DNA of 64,000 nucleotides from Nematopogon swammerdamellus (lineage: Eukaryota > Arthropoda > Insecta > Lepidoptera > Adelidae), in assembly GCA_946902875.1 (NCBI GenBank), contig OX336348.1, positions 16,641,741-16,705,740 on the forward strand, read 5' to 3'. How positions within the stretch are numbered: the stretch's first letter is position 1; each line of letters starts with the position of its first letter. The notes beneath the pieces are model-generated. The model searched no databases. It was not told the origin of the DNA and worked only from the letters and a program-made list of their open reading frames with translations. Both the position numbers and the translations under genes were made by a program. Below, one piece after another: positions 33,306 through 44,649 of the stretch.

Positions 33306-33850
33306 TTACAGACAGGCTAGTGTGTACCAGCTAATGTTTGTGGTTAAGTTAAAGTCGGGCGTTTCTATTATGTTTGATTGAGGTATCTCATTCCATTGAG
33401 ATTGTATCTGGTGGAGGCGGTCAAACTGGATATTTTCAATATGGATGTGTATTTTACGTGTAGTGTTTGTCGTTATAATATGTTGTTTAGGTAACGGAAT
33501 GTACTCGTTGATGAAGATTTCCTTGCTGTGTGTTCTCAGCGTTTTTCCTAGAAGTTCAATCTGACAATCTTTGGTGAGGGTTATAAGGTTTGATCCGATG
33601 GTTCTTGCATACGTTATATCTCGTCCACATGTACATTTGATAATTTATTCGTGCGGTAGGACCACTAGCCAGCTGTTATCTCGTGTCTGCTCGATGTGAC
33701 CTTGACCGAGTTCCGTGTAAAACGCTGCGCTCGTGCAGTTGGTAGGTGTCCGGTGACTGTTGAGTTGTACGACGCAATCGCCATTCTGCTTAGTAGCTAG
33801 TAAGTCTAGGTGCTTACACAGCTGATCGTCGTCGGTGAGTGCTTTGCAGG
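33306..33850 (-). pseudogene. Envelope-like remnant of a gypsy/errantivirus-type element
   Basis: A ~180-codon minus-strand frame ends at a stop at 33306-33308 and has one internal TAA at 33645-33647. Cysteine spacing, several Asn-X-Ser/Thr sites and the pattern around a central SNLITLTKDCQIEL segment resemble the distal part of baculovirus-F/gypsy-type envelope proteins. It is truncated upstream by a MITE at 33851 and has no gag, pol or LTR beside it. Non-functional; family assignment is by resemblance only. Confidence 0.5.
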
Positions 33851-34007
33851 GTTTATTTTTTCAGAACTTTCAAAACAACCCTTAATAAGAAAAATTTCGG
33901 CGACAAAACTGCAGTTTTTTGTCAACTTTTAAATGAAAAATGTGTTAAAGCAAACTTATTGCTTATAGCAGTATAATAGTTGTTTTGAAAGTTCTGAAAA
34001 AATAAAC
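33851..34007. mobile_element. 157-bp MITE with 29-bp perfect terminal inverted repeats
   Basis: Both ends read GTTTATTTTTTCAGAACTTT inwards, continuing CAAAACAAC. The ~100-bp centre is unpaired and AT-rich. A target duplication is not obvious. Confidence 0.75.
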
Positions 34008-34229
34008 AACTCAGTAGTACTCAGTGTAACCGGAACGAGCGAAGGTAGGCAATGACATGACACCTACCTACTTCACCAAGAAGTTGTGTAGATAATGTAG
34101 TCAGTAAACCTTTAAAATAACAGGGAGGAAATAGCGAATACGTTTGTATGGGCAAAATGCCGCCCGCGTTTCCTCTAACATCAAATACCTAACATAATAA
34201 TCGAACATTAAATATAAAAAAATACGTAC

Positions 34230-34493
34230 GTCTCATCAGATTGATTTGCACGCTGTTTAAAAGGCCCATTGCAAGGCATGTGCATTGGTATTCAATCGTC
34301 ATAGGTGCACTATTCATATTCATTCTTATTTCGGCAACAGCGCGAGTCTCCTGCATCGCCTTCGGTAGATGGTCTCTTCTTTCTTCTGTCTTCGCGTAGA
34401 TGGGGTCAATCGCTCTTACAAAAAATGGTTTGTCGCTTAAACGCCTTTCTGGAGTTGTAGTAGTAGTCGGCCAAATCGAACGTCGCCTTGTTT
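34230..34493 (-). CDS. Exon C of a minus-strand host gene, 88 codons
   Basis: Flanked by TTTTCAG before 34493 and the donor GTACGT after 34230. The open frame is phase 1 at both ends. Its product has a Thr/Pro-rich start (IWPTTTTTPERRL), then DKPFFVRAIDP, VAEIRMNMNSAPMTIEYQCT and SVQINLMR. It is paralogous to exon A (53025-53246): PFFVRAIDP against KYLIKAVES, and IEYQCTC-QINL against ITYFCGV-QANITL. Flanking intron sequence is also shared. Exon B (51272-51454) ends in the matching phase, so the transcript order is A, B, C. Repeated Cys-containing modules with symmetrical phase-1 introns suggest an extracellular, possibly Ig-like protein. I do not recognise the gene. Confidence 0.6.
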
Positions 34494-34819
34494 CTGAAAA
34501 TAAAATGGAAACATAAAATGCATTATATTGTTCTACACAATTTGGTCAACAAATGTATGAGTGTTCGAAAAATGAATTTTTAGGGTCCCGTCGCAAAATG
34601 CGTAAAAAGGGATCCTTATGGGATCGCTCTGGTGTCTGTCTGTCTGTCTGTCTGTCTGTTTACTGTCTGTTTATTGTCTGTCTGTTGACTAATTGCACTA
34701 CGCGCCGCTACGCCGCCGATACGACACCTGCAAGACTTTAATCAATCCCTCGAATCCCTCAATCCTGCAAACCTACTCCGGGAACCAACAGAAGGCGATA
34801 TTCGTTTGGTTGTTTAAGT

Positions 34820-34897
34820 AATTCGTTAGCTCAGTGGTAAGCGTGTAGGGTTTTGTATTTTGGGTGCGTGGGTTCGAACCCCACAACAACTTTTTGT
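34820..34897 (+). other. tRNA-like sequence (pseudogene or SINE head)
   Basis: It has an A-box match (TTAGCTCAGTGGTAAGCG), a B-box with T-arm (GTGGGTTCGAACCCCAC) and a following T-run terminator. The putative acceptor arms pair at only about four of seven positions and no proper anticodon stem forms. So it is not called as a functional tRNA. Confidence 0.5.
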
Positions 34898-35048
34898 TTT
34901 TTTTTTTCTTTTTTAAGCAATGTTACACGGTGTTTAAATTTTTTTAGGGTGTCTAGTTTTTTTTATAACCACCTAGAAGCTTTATTTTCGGAAATACAAA
35001 CGTAATAAAAACGACATGCACCGCCTCAACATTAGGTTAGGGTTAATA

Positions 35049-35497
35049 TACAGGGTCTTAAAACGGCGAGTACATTAATTTCGCCAGCGCAACCTCATGA
35101 TTTTCCTAGACAAAAAAGCAAATAAAGTTTTTCTCTAAAGTGTCTAGTTTACGAGATATGAATTTTTGAAATGTATGTTTTCGTCTAGTGTAATTTAACG
35201 CGTTGTTGCCGCTCCGCACCCTCCGCTTGCCGACCTCCAGTCCTCCTCTCACAAAGTTAACCCCCGCCCCTCCCGCCAACACCTTCGTCCGAGGCGCTCA
35301 CGTCTCACCCGCTCTTCCCCCCTCCGCGCCGCCCTGTTGTCTTTAGATCATTTTTACACTAAAATAATCAATTAGTTTGTATGAAAACTGTAACTTTTTA
35401 TTTAAAGGGAATTCTGAAAAAAGTTATTTGACTTTTTTTTCTTGATCCCAATAATCATTTCCTAAATTTAATGTACTCGCCGTTTTTACACCCTGTA
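35049..35497. mobile_element. MITE with TA duplication, 449 bp
   Basis: Inverted ends TACAGGGTCTTAAAACGGCG and its near complement (GTACTCGCCGTTTTTACACC then CTGTA) are flanked by TA. Tc1/mariner-type mobilisation is inferred. The interior is GC-rich in the middle with no open frame of note. Confidence 0.7.
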
Positions 35498-35577
35498 TAG
35501 AAGATGTAGCGACGCATCTTCTATATATTAACCCTGGTTATTTTTTTTTTTTAAACCACCAATACACCACTTATTTA

Positions 35578-36701
35578 CATACATCGGAATCCGCGGGGCA
35601 CGAATGATTCAAGGTTGTTTAGTGATGGGACAATGTATCCACAAATATCGAAAATCGATCGTTATTTTAGAATAATATGGAATAATGTCGATTATTAAAA
35701 CTAAGAGTATTTCTATAGAAAATAAAATATAATAAACAAATGTTGTATTTACTTTGTAGGTACAATACAAATCTGTTCAAACCACAATATTAGTTTTATT
35801 AGTATGGAATAGAAAGACTTTGATTTTTTTTACCAACTTACACGTGTTACATCATAATGATATTGAAGACTTTTTTGTTACTGTTATGAAACTGAATCGA
35901 TTAGGCTATAAAAATCAACCACCTATTTTTTTATTTAAAGACATAAAAAAATATTTTACATAATAAAAAAAGGTCAAGGTCCAAAAAAATAGGTCTTACA
36001 AAATTAGTTCATAGTACGCTAAGGGGGGGTTCTGTATCCGAAATAGATCACTTTTGAAGAACAAAGAATTTTTTTTTTACAAAAATTTTTTTTTTAAATT
36101 TTAAATGCAAAACAAAATTTTTCCTTAATCGTTTCGGTTTCATGCCTGGAACAAAAAAGTCTTCCAACACGTATATCTCTTTCTTTCAGAAATTGTGAAA
36201 AACCACAATTTCAGTTTTATCAGTATGGAATAGAAATAATTTAATTTTTTTTACCAACTTACACGTGTTACATCATAATGGTCATGAAGACTTTTTTGTT
36301 ACTGTTATGAAACTGAATCGATTAGGTTATAAAAATCAAACACCTATTTTTTTATTTAAATACCTACATAAAAATTTTTTTTACTTAAAAAAAGCCCAAG
36401 GTCCAAAACATTTTATATAGGTTTTACTCCCTATATGATACAGAAACCCCCCTTAGCGTACTATGAACAAATTTTGAAAGACCTTATATAAATATGTGTT
36501 ATATTTACTTAATCGTTAACATAAAGTATACATGTTTATATAAGTACTGTAGGTATATAAGTATTCAGGTCTGAAATATGACGTGAATAAAATACAATAA
36601 ACAAATAAATATGAGTATCGATAACAGTGTCGATTGTTTATTGATCGCCGTAGTCAATCCCTAACAAGGTCGTATTCGTGCCCCGCGGATTCCGATGTAT
36701 G
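35578..36701. mobile_element. Deletion derivative of the hAT element, 1.12 kb
   Basis: It has the same 28-bp termini as 16430-25302. The first ~190 bp match the left end of that element and the last ~700 bp match its right end, including the TA-MITE (here about 35992-36484). It also has an extra partial MITE copy at 35780-35990. No transposase, so it would depend on an autonomous copy. Flanks are only imperfectly duplicated (CTTATTTA versus CGTTATTTA), suggesting age or a small terminal change. Confidence 0.8.
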
Positions 36702-37250
36702 CGTTATTTATCACTTGCCGAAGAACCAAACGAGGGATTGCACGCAATCGGATTGAACAATGTCTTTCTGGAGGCGGACCGGACACTACGCATGCGCAGT
36801 TTTTTTGTTTTCTTTGTACGCTCAGCTGGCGCGTGCCTCCGCGCCGCCGCCGCCTCCGCCGCGCTGCCTATCCGAATCTGTGTGAAGGTCAGAGTTCAAT
36901 AACCCTTGACGCATTCGATTTGCGTGCAGTTCGTTCCGCTATGAACTTTATTAAACTTTTACAATTATTATCTCAGTATTTGTTAGAAATAGAAACATAG
37001 TTTCTTAGAAAAAGGTGTTAACTGAATTTAGGAGAATATGTTAGTATTTTTTAATGATACAATAAATTTAAAAAATAAAATATAAAAAAAATTTACCCTC
37101 CTTTTTATTATAATTTTAATATGATCTATTTCTGATACAGAACACCCCCTCTACTCAGTGTCAGATAAATAAAGTAGACCTTATAAATATTACGTACGAG
37201 TACGTTACACGGTGGGTCGCCCGTAGAAATTTCGCTTTATTTATTGTCAG
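36702..37250. other. No gene recognised
   Basis: GC-rich patch at 36830-36875, otherwise AT-rich with poly-A/T runs. Short open frames have no motif support. Confidence 0.4.
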
Positions 37251-37319
37251 CCTCGGTAGCTCAGTGGTTTTTTTTATTCAATCCGGTATGAGTGGCTGAG
37301 TCGGAGGGCCAAAGCATAA

Positions 37320-37717
37320 TTTTTTTTTTTTTTTTAAGGAAACTGACACGGTTGGCTACATCACCTACAACGTCCGTGATGTCAGCCGCCGTCATAACAC
37401 CGGGTGAACTAGGTGCCATGTCAGTGCTTCCCCCTTTGATCGTGCCGGCTACACTGAACTGGTCGGAGAACACAAACTATTTACATAGCCGTTTAGACCG
37501 ATGTTTCATTCAGTGCGGTGGTACCAACCCGGGCGGGTTAAACCCTACCACCAAGTAAGATTAGGAGGGAGAGGACCTACAGTTTTACGAGGAATCCGAA
37601 CCTCGGTCAGCCTCCAACGGTCAGCGGTCACCTATCCAAGTACTGACCGCACCCAGCGTTGCTTAACATTCAATAGCGACAGTTGACTGTCTGCACCACT
37701 GAGCTATCGAGGCTGAC
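37320..37717 (-). mobile_element. Composite tRNA/5S-like SINE, full-length copy
   Basis: Minus strand from 37717: a tRNA-like A-box (TCGATAGCTCAGTGG), then a segment resembling the 5S rRNA internal promoter (TTAAGCAACGC, GTCAGTACTTGGATAGGTGAC), then a B-box-like GGTTCGGATTCC. A body follows with CGGTGGTACC, and the 3' block ending CCAACCGTGTCAGTTTCC, then an A-run. A loose head fragment (CAGCCTCGGTAGCTCAGTGG) lies at 37250-37269. RNA polymerase III transcription is inferred. Confidence 0.7.
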
Positions 37718-37824
37718 AAAGCACATGCTCCGACCAGCCAATATCACCTCCGAGAAGGTAGGTTCCATACCGGAGACTTCCCTGGATTGCGGTTAAACAG
37801 CTCCTCCGAGTACTCCCCCAGGAA

Positions 37825-37990
37825 TTAGCGATAGAACACACTTAGAGAGCCGACATCCCCACGGAGTTGCAGTGGTTCTAGATCGCGGGACACTTCGAGG
37901 TCACCCAATAGTCGCACAGCTCGACGCAAGTCCAGAGGCGCGGGCTGGTATTTGGCAGAGCCATCCCAAGCGAAATCATGGGCGTCGTTA
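37825..37990 (-). pseudogene. LINE RT tail fragment (~50 codons)
   Basis: The frame reads AWDGSAKYQPAPLDLRRAVR then LLGDLEVSRDLEP and DVGSLSVFYR. It aligns by eye to the tail of the LINE at 45504-46673 (EGSPHYLLASLDSIQRRAIR, LVGDP, VGSLSLFYR). A small relic with no other domains. Confidence 0.6.
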
Positions 37991-38428
37991 CAAACTTTAT
38001 GGGTGACACGGCACCCCATGATGCGCTTTAAATAAAATAAAAAAAATTCAATAAATTGACATAAGTCAGCATATAAAAATATTATATAGGTTAGGTTAGG
38101 GTAACCTATATTCCTATGGCTTCCTTCCGGCTCTATCATCAGGACCCTGGAAAACATATATGACTAGAGTACTTGCGAAGACAAATCCAACGAGCCCAAA
38201 CATGGTGGATTTATCATGTGTGGTTTAGGAGTTCCTATGGCTTCCTTCCGGCTCCATACATTAATAACTTGCCCATACAATTTCTTCGATCCCTCGAAAA
38301 ATCTCACATGTCTAATCGCCATAAATGGCAAATGAGGTGATATTAATCCCTTGATTATGGGACATAGTGCACGTAGATTTGCCTCTTCCGGGTAGACGAA
38401 TCCATTCACAGTAGATAAAAGCGGTGTA

Positions 38429-39794
38429 GATAGATAGATAGATAGAAAATTCTTTATTGCTCCAGTAAACATTAAACAGTAACAAATACATTGGAAAATT
38501 TACATAAAGTGCAAAGGCGGACTTATCCCTTACAGAGATTTCTTACAGTCAACCTTTGGATGTTTGAGATTCGATAATATAGTGGAATGTAAGTAGGTAG
38601 TAGCAAAAGGAGTTGCGTGACAATTGAAGATAAAAATAATAATAAGAATACTTATTAATACATACATATAATTACATGCTAGTAAAATATAAGCCATACA
38701 TGTGTTAATACATATAAATTACTAAATATATAGAATATTATATACAAATAAATATACATACATACATACTTGTCCATCCAGGTAAGTATGAAACAAAAGT
38801 GGTTTTTCTTTTTTATTTAGGTTTTTACTTCACATTGACGGAGGTAATACAGTTTTAGGTGTTTTTTGAATAAGGGAAGCGATTTACAATGTCGGATAAA
38901 GTGTGGTAGTGAATTCCACAGTCGAGCTGCGTGAACAGAAAATGAGTTCGTACAATAACCAGTTTTATGAGAGGAGATAGCTAAAATATTGTCATGACTA
39001 GACTGAAGTGGGACACCGTGAGAAGATAGGTTCTGAAAACGGGAAGATAGATACTCGGGAGCAGAGGGGTTGTTAAGACAAGAGTAAAGAAAACTAAGAA
39101 TGTGGGAATTCCTGCGGTAACGGATTGGGAGCCATTTGAGACGTCTGCGATATTCTGAAACATGGTCGTACTTGCGTAGTCCGAAAATGAATCGTATACA
39201 CATGTTTTGCAGACGCTCAAGCTTGTCCAGGAGTTCCTCAGTAACGTCCAGGTAACATACATCTGCATAATCAAAAATGGGGAGAAGCAACGATTGTGCT
39301 AGAATTGTCTTTGTAGTGGTCGGAAGAAGGTTCTGAAGCCGTCTCAGGGAGTGCGCCGCAGCATAGACTTTTCGACAGACCTCGTTGACCTGAGCCTGCC
39401 AAGATAGCGTGTCATCCATAAGGATTCCCAGGTTGTTGACAACCCTAGCGTATGGTATGGCAGTACCGTTGTACATAATCTCAGGCAACGAAGCCCGGTC
39501 AATCCTCGATAGTAGTCGAGGACTTCCGGCAATCATTACCTGAGACTTATTCGGATTCACGATGAGTCCAAAGGATCTGGTCCAGCCAAAAATGGTGGCC
39601 AGATCAGCATTGATCACATCAATGATTCCAGCTATGTCGTCAGTACTACCTCCTAGATATAGCTGTAAGTCATCAGCATACAAGTGGTAGAAAGAAACTA
39701 AGAGTTTGGAGACAAAATTTATAAAAATTGCGAAGAGTAGTGGAGACAACACGCCACCTTGTGGAACACCAGCAGTGTATGTTAATGTGCATGC
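38429..39794 (-). mobile_element. 5'-truncated LINE with 9-bp target duplication
   Basis: AGCGGTGTA flanks both sides (38420-38428 and 39795-39803). The minus-strand 3' end has AATAAAG and a TATC-repeat tail at 38429-38450. It belongs to the same LINE group as 18318-23829. Truncation falls within the RT palm. Confidence 0.85.
38817..39794 (-). pseudogene. LINE RT C-terminal half, 5'-truncated
   Basis: The frame is open from the LINE 5' junction (TAGVPQGGVLSPLLFAIFIN) through the catalytic LYADDLQLYLGG to a stop at 38817. The tail parallels the ORF2 at 18683 (for example CIRFIFGLRKYDHVSEYRRR). About 325 codons have no internal lesion. Endonuclease and RT fingers are missing, so it is a dead-on-arrival insertion, and lack of decay points to recent insertion. 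Confidence 0.85.
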
Positions 39795-39908
39795 AGCGGT
39801 GTATGTTTCTATCTCAGATCATTCATACACGTGCCGGAAACCTTGAATCCACTTATAGTCGGATCATATCCGATATTCACAAAATGACCAACAAATGACT
39901 CCACGCCG

Positions 39909-41350
39909 CACTATGGAAAATGACAGAACAAGCCCTGATTAAAAATGATTTTCACAGATAACCTAGTTGACTTGATTTTCTTAGTTCATTTAACAGTCGA
40001 GTAGTCATATTTTACTATTTTAATAACATTTACCCAAATTATTGAACCTTTTTTATTTACATAGCATAGGTGGACGTATCTGCACTTGCATCGAGTACTT
40101 GCTCGACGCATCAACCGGGCATTTGTGAGAAGATGTCGAGCTAGCATTTGTGCAGGTGGTAAACAATTTGAACATCTACTTTAACAGGTTAATAAAGACC
40201 AATTTACTTCAAGTGTTTATTTTATTCCAATTCGTCCTTGGTAGAACAGTTATCAAATTCCGAGGTCCTTTTTCAGTTAAATAACAATATCTCATAAATT
40301 AATCGGCAAATCGGTAAGTGATGTACCATTTTAAAAACTACATTAGATGGGCGTATTTTTGTTGCATAATGCCACTTTAGTGTAGTAATTTTTTTTTTCA
40401 CCGCGAATGGCCAAACTCAAGGGATGAGGCTGAAAAAAATTTAACTCGTGGCTCTTAAGTCGTTTTTCAGCTAAACAGGATTAAAGATAAAAAAAATAAA
40501 TTATACGGTGTGAAAGCCTTACTTTTCAGGAATATTTGACAAAAACTAGATTTAAGAAAGTCTTACATTTGTACTTGTGGCATTTAAAAAAATGAGCTGA
40601 CGGAGAAAATTTTGGATTTTTACAAAAATGTCAATATCTCAAAAACTAAGCCATTTCTACTAAACCTAAAATTAGATATTCTGAGAGGTAATTAGCAGCC
40701 CTATCTCCTGTTAAAGGATTATCGTCGGTTTCTGGGCCACCCTGTATATCAAGTCTTAGAAAGCCTTATACCAGAAATGTGAAAGACCTTGATAAAGAAG
40801 TGTTGGATCTGCTAAAAAATAATCATTTGACAACAGATCCCGAAGACGTGAATATTTCATCATAATTATGTTTGTTTCCTAGTTACAGTTAGTACATAAG
40901 AGTTTTTTTTTTCACTTTCTAATTTTTGTTTATTATTATTATTTAGATTTATTATTTTATAGGTACTATTTGGCTTCATTTTAATTGGGTCAATAATTTG
41001 TAATAGAATTATGTAAGACATTAGTCACGAAAATGGAAGAAGGCCTGTGCCCAGCAGTAGTCCAAAATATAGATTTAAACAATATAATGATAATTAAATT
41101 GTTTTTAGTTTTATTTCTAATCAATTTATTTACCCCATGTCAAATAGGCAATACATTTTAGGTAGTAATTTTTAACTTTTTTTGTTAAACATATAATATG
41201 GCAAGTATCGTACAAATGTCATAGTACAATTTATAATAATCTTAATGCTTGTTTATCACACGACATATTTGGAAAGTTTCATCTCAATATTTCAAAAGAC
41301 AAAAAAGTTACAGATTTTTAATCAGATAATGACCTCAATTTTCCATAGTG
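39909..41350 (+). mobile_element. Transib-type DNA transposon remnant, 1.44 kb
   Basis: Both ends begin CACTATGGAAAAT, matching the Transib CACWATG heptamer. They are flanked by an exact 5-bp GC-rich duplication CGCCG (39904-39908 and 41351-41355), the Transib target type. After the heptamer and about 23 bp, both ends have an A-rich TAAAAAT block where a nonamer would lie. Transib is the superfamily related to RAG1. Only a short C-terminal-like coding remnant (40746-40865) is seen, so the copy is internally deleted. Confidence 0.75.
40746..40865 (+). pseudogene. Possible Transib transposase C-terminal remnant, 39 codons
   Basis: It reads ISSLRKPYTRNVKDLDKEVL then DLLKNNHLTTDPEDVNISS and a stop. 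Transib transposases end in a similar ISSL-basic-PxEVxxLL pattern. The match is short and made from memory of the family. Its position inside Transib-type ends supports the assignment. Confidence 0.45.
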
Positions 41351-42249
41351 CGCCGGCGTATCTTCCTTCACACAGCGCAACTTATTATTCCACCATATTC
41401 TATCACACACATTTATGAATTTAGCGTATTGGAATAAAAACTCACAAACAAGAAATAATATATTATTATACTTTTATAATATTTACTTTCATTATCAATC
41501 ATGATATTCCAAAACATTATATTTATATGTAAAAATCATAAACTTTAATGCTACTACTCAGATTAGTCCGCGCGCCGCACATACCTCCCGCGGTATTCAA
41601 AATTCCGCCGCATAAAGGATAAGCTACAGCCTAGACCCGTGAGAGATAGCGAGGTCCCGTTTTTTGCAAATTGTAGCCCAACTCAATACCCCGAGGGCAT
41701 TTTTTAATTTTTTCGATATCGTTTTTCGTTTTCGAGAAATTGCCGATTCAATGAGAGAAGACACCAGAAAATCACGTCATTTTTCGATTTTTTTTTATTT
41801 TTTGAAAAAAGTTTTTGACTTTTCCAAAATCTTTTACGCCATATTGTAGCCCTTGCGTAGCCGAGACGCATCTTTTGACACTTCAATCATCTACGTAGCT
41901 GTAAAATTCACGACACCAGGGCGCACTTTTCATTGAAATGGATGCCCTACCAAGGCGATGGAAAAAACATTTTCAATGATAATCTATAAAGCGACCGATA
42001 TCGGCCGCTCCAACGGCAAAAGGTTAATATAATTAGATGAAAGCGAAGCAGTGCGGTTACGGTGTAGCTTACTTTTCCCTGGCTCACTCGTATTCGGGTT
42101 GGTTGTGGGTTCGAATCACACCATAGGGCCTACGAGCCAATACATGGACAACATTAATGTGGTTTGCTCTCAATATTTAAAATGCTTGGGTGATCGGAGA
42201 GAAATAAAGACAACTTTATTCACACAATAACATTCTTTTATTTTACTTT
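41351..42249. other. Unrecognised AT-rich DNA with a tRNA-like B-box
   Basis: 41600-41900 has TTTTTCGAAAA-type runs on both strands and no real frame. Around 42085-42130 a GTGGGTTCGAATCACACC box lies downstream of a CCTGGCTCACTCG A-box-like motif, suggesting a decayed tRNA-derived SINE that ends in ATAAAGACAACTTTATT. Confidence 0.4.
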
Positions 42250-42418
42250 TTACCCGACTACGGCGAAGCAAAAAGGAGGGTTATGTGTTTGACCGGTATG
42301 TATGTATGTATGTATGTATGTATGTATGTATGTATGTATGTATGTATGTATGTATGTATGTACGTATGTATGTATGTATGTATGTATGTATGTATGTATG
42401 TTCATCTGTTCCCTCATA
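42250..42418 (+). repeat. (GTAT)n-containing dispersed element, truncated
   Basis: Head CGACTACGGCGAAGCAAAAA, a ~100-bp ATGT run, and CTGTTCCCTCATAAC. It is cut off by a minus-strand SINE 3' fragment (42421-42517, T-run then GAAACTGACACAGTTGGCTA). Confidence 0.65.
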
Positions 42419-42517
42419 ACATTTTTTTTTTTATGGAAACTGACACAGTTGGCTACATCACCTACAACATCCGTGATGTCAGCCCATAACACCGGATGAG
42501 CTTGGTGCCACGTCAGT

Positions 42518-44130
42518 GCTTCTCTTCGAGAAGGTTTATGGTCTTCTTGAACGCAGCTCGGCCTACGGCGTCGCCCTCTGTTACTTACTTTCTTCGAAAA
42601 TGTTATCGTTTTCCTGAACGCAGCTCGGCCTTCGGCCTCGCCCTCAGTTACTTACTTTCATGAAGAAGGTTTATAGTCTTGTAACGGTTCAGTAGGGACA
42701 CACCTGAAATATTTGAGCAACGCCATCTAGCGGCCGAGCACAACGACACGTTCATGCGAGCACAGCTCGCAGCGCAGGCGATAACAGCCACAGGTCGATG
42801 CGACTAGTGAGCGAGTACAAGAAATAACGAGGCAGTCGACCGGCAGAGGGCGCGACGACGATTCCGAAGATTTTCCAGAAGTTTCTAAAGCCGAACGTCG
42901 TGTGTGAGTAAGATCGGAGCACCGATCGAGAAATTCACAGTGTCAGTCACCACCGCGCCGTACCCCATTCCCGCGCCTAGCTGCGCTACCCTACAGACTA
43001 CTAGCCATCGGAGTAGTGCCATGAAATAGGAACTTGAAGTGCAATCTGTGTGTAGTAGACATTGGGTCGATCCTTCGGCCAGAAATAAACAAGAAATATA
43101 ATTTGTACTAAAGTGTGACCGCTAGATATAAAGAACCTTTAGTATATATTGTGTGTTACTGTGCAACCGTGTCATCAGAGGGACTGTCGGGTCGAACGCC
43201 GAACCCCGCGGGTCCATTTAATGGAAATATTAAGCAATCCTGAAGTGTACTAATGTGAGACAAATGAGGCTAAAAAACGCCTCGTGTATATATTTTGTAA
43301 TACGGTCTTGCCGCCGGCTCTCCCGCCGAGCCCCTAGGCCCATGGGACCGAAATAGCAACCGTAGTCGGTTGTACTAAAGTGATCCAAAGTCTAATAAGG
43401 TTAGTTCTTCCGGTGAATAACGGCCGTGGCTACAGAGCCGCCTAGTAGTAAAGGCTCACCCCACTCCACTAACAATAGGCCGCTTTCACGGACCGGAAAC
43501 TATAATAAAAAAAAGTGTACTAAAGTGATCCAAGGATTATTCCACAAAGAGCTAGCCTGGAATATACGGGCTGAAGCTCGCCCAATTGCCAAGAGCGTCT
43601 GGCGCCCTTTTAGGTTAAGATTATTTGATTATATTTTCCGTGTTTAGTATTAAGGTGCTTAGGTTAAGATTGTTGATATTGATTTTGGTAATATTGTGTG
43701 TGCATAGGATAAGGTTGAAATTAGGAACTCGTGTTGCCATTTGTGTATATATCTTTAATAAATCGTGTCATAGCACTCAGCCGTTTCATTAGACCCACGC
43801 CCAGCTCAGACTTCATCACAGTCTTCCTGAACGCAGCTCGGCCTTCGGCCTCGCCCTCAATTACTTAATTTCTTCGAGAAGGTTTATAGTCTTCCTGAAT
43901 GCAGCTCGGCCTTCGGCCTCGCCCTTTGTTACTTACTTTCTTCGAAAAGGTTTACACTCTTCCTGAACGCAGCTCGGCCTACGGCCTCGCCATTAGTATG
44001 TTACTTACTTTCTTTGAGAATGTTTATTGTTTATCTGAATACAGTTCACCCTCCGGCCCTGGCCTAAGTTACTTACTTTCTTCTTTTGAAATACGAATTT
44101 CACGCGAGCGGATTCGCGGGAAAAAGTTAT
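42518..44130. repeat. Foldback ~69-bp array split by a solo LTR
   Basis: Array units at 42518-42679 continue at 43821-44130, all in the CTGAACGCAGCTCGGCCTTC orientation, and end at the degenerate GCGGGAAAAAGTTAT terminus. The interruption is the LTR at 42680-43820. 44131-44640 continues with the same type X sequence that follows the 4034 end. Confidence 0.75.
42680..43820 (+). mobile_element. Solo LTR, 1.14 kb
   Basis: It begins TGTAACGG, ends ATCACA, and is flanked by GTCT on both sides (42676-42679, 43821-43824). The target is an array unit whose interrupted sequence rejoins as GTCTTCCTG. A polyadenylation-like AATAAA lies near 43756-43761. No internal domain or second LTR is present, so it is probably the product of LTR-LTR recombination of a gypsy-type element. 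The family is inferred from the end motif. Confidence 0.75.
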
Positions 44131-44649
44131 CGATATTAAAATAAGAAATTTCAGTTAAAATAAATCAAATCCTTTAGATACCTAACTAAGTAAAATATTC
44201 CACCTATTAGCGTAACCGGAACTTAATTTTATTTAGCCTATCCTGTGTCTCGTATAGCTAAATGTGCGTGTACTAATTTTAATCGAATTTACATGATCGG
44301 CTTAAATTTTATGGAGGAAATTCATACATACATATTCCCCTCGCCCCGCTGCCCCCCGCCCCGCCCGTACTGTGCCCGCACCGCAGGACGCCATATCAAG
44401 ACATTCTCATCGTCGTAACTTTTAAACTATTTGTCTAAATTACTTAGTGTAAAAGCCATAGTTTATCTACTTTAAATACCAGAAGCGATAAAAGTTTGTA
44501 TTTTGATAAGGGTTAATTCAAACTATAAAATGTGCATTGTAATTACAATATCCAATTTAAATGTATTTATCGTTCACTATTTTGACTATAGTGGCTTCCA
44601 CATAAAAAGTTGATATATGTTGTCGCGGACTTTTTTGACGTGATAACGT

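Noticed and set aside
34820..34897. Functional tRNA gene
   Set aside because: A- and B-boxes are present, but the acceptor arms pair poorly and no anticodon stem forms.
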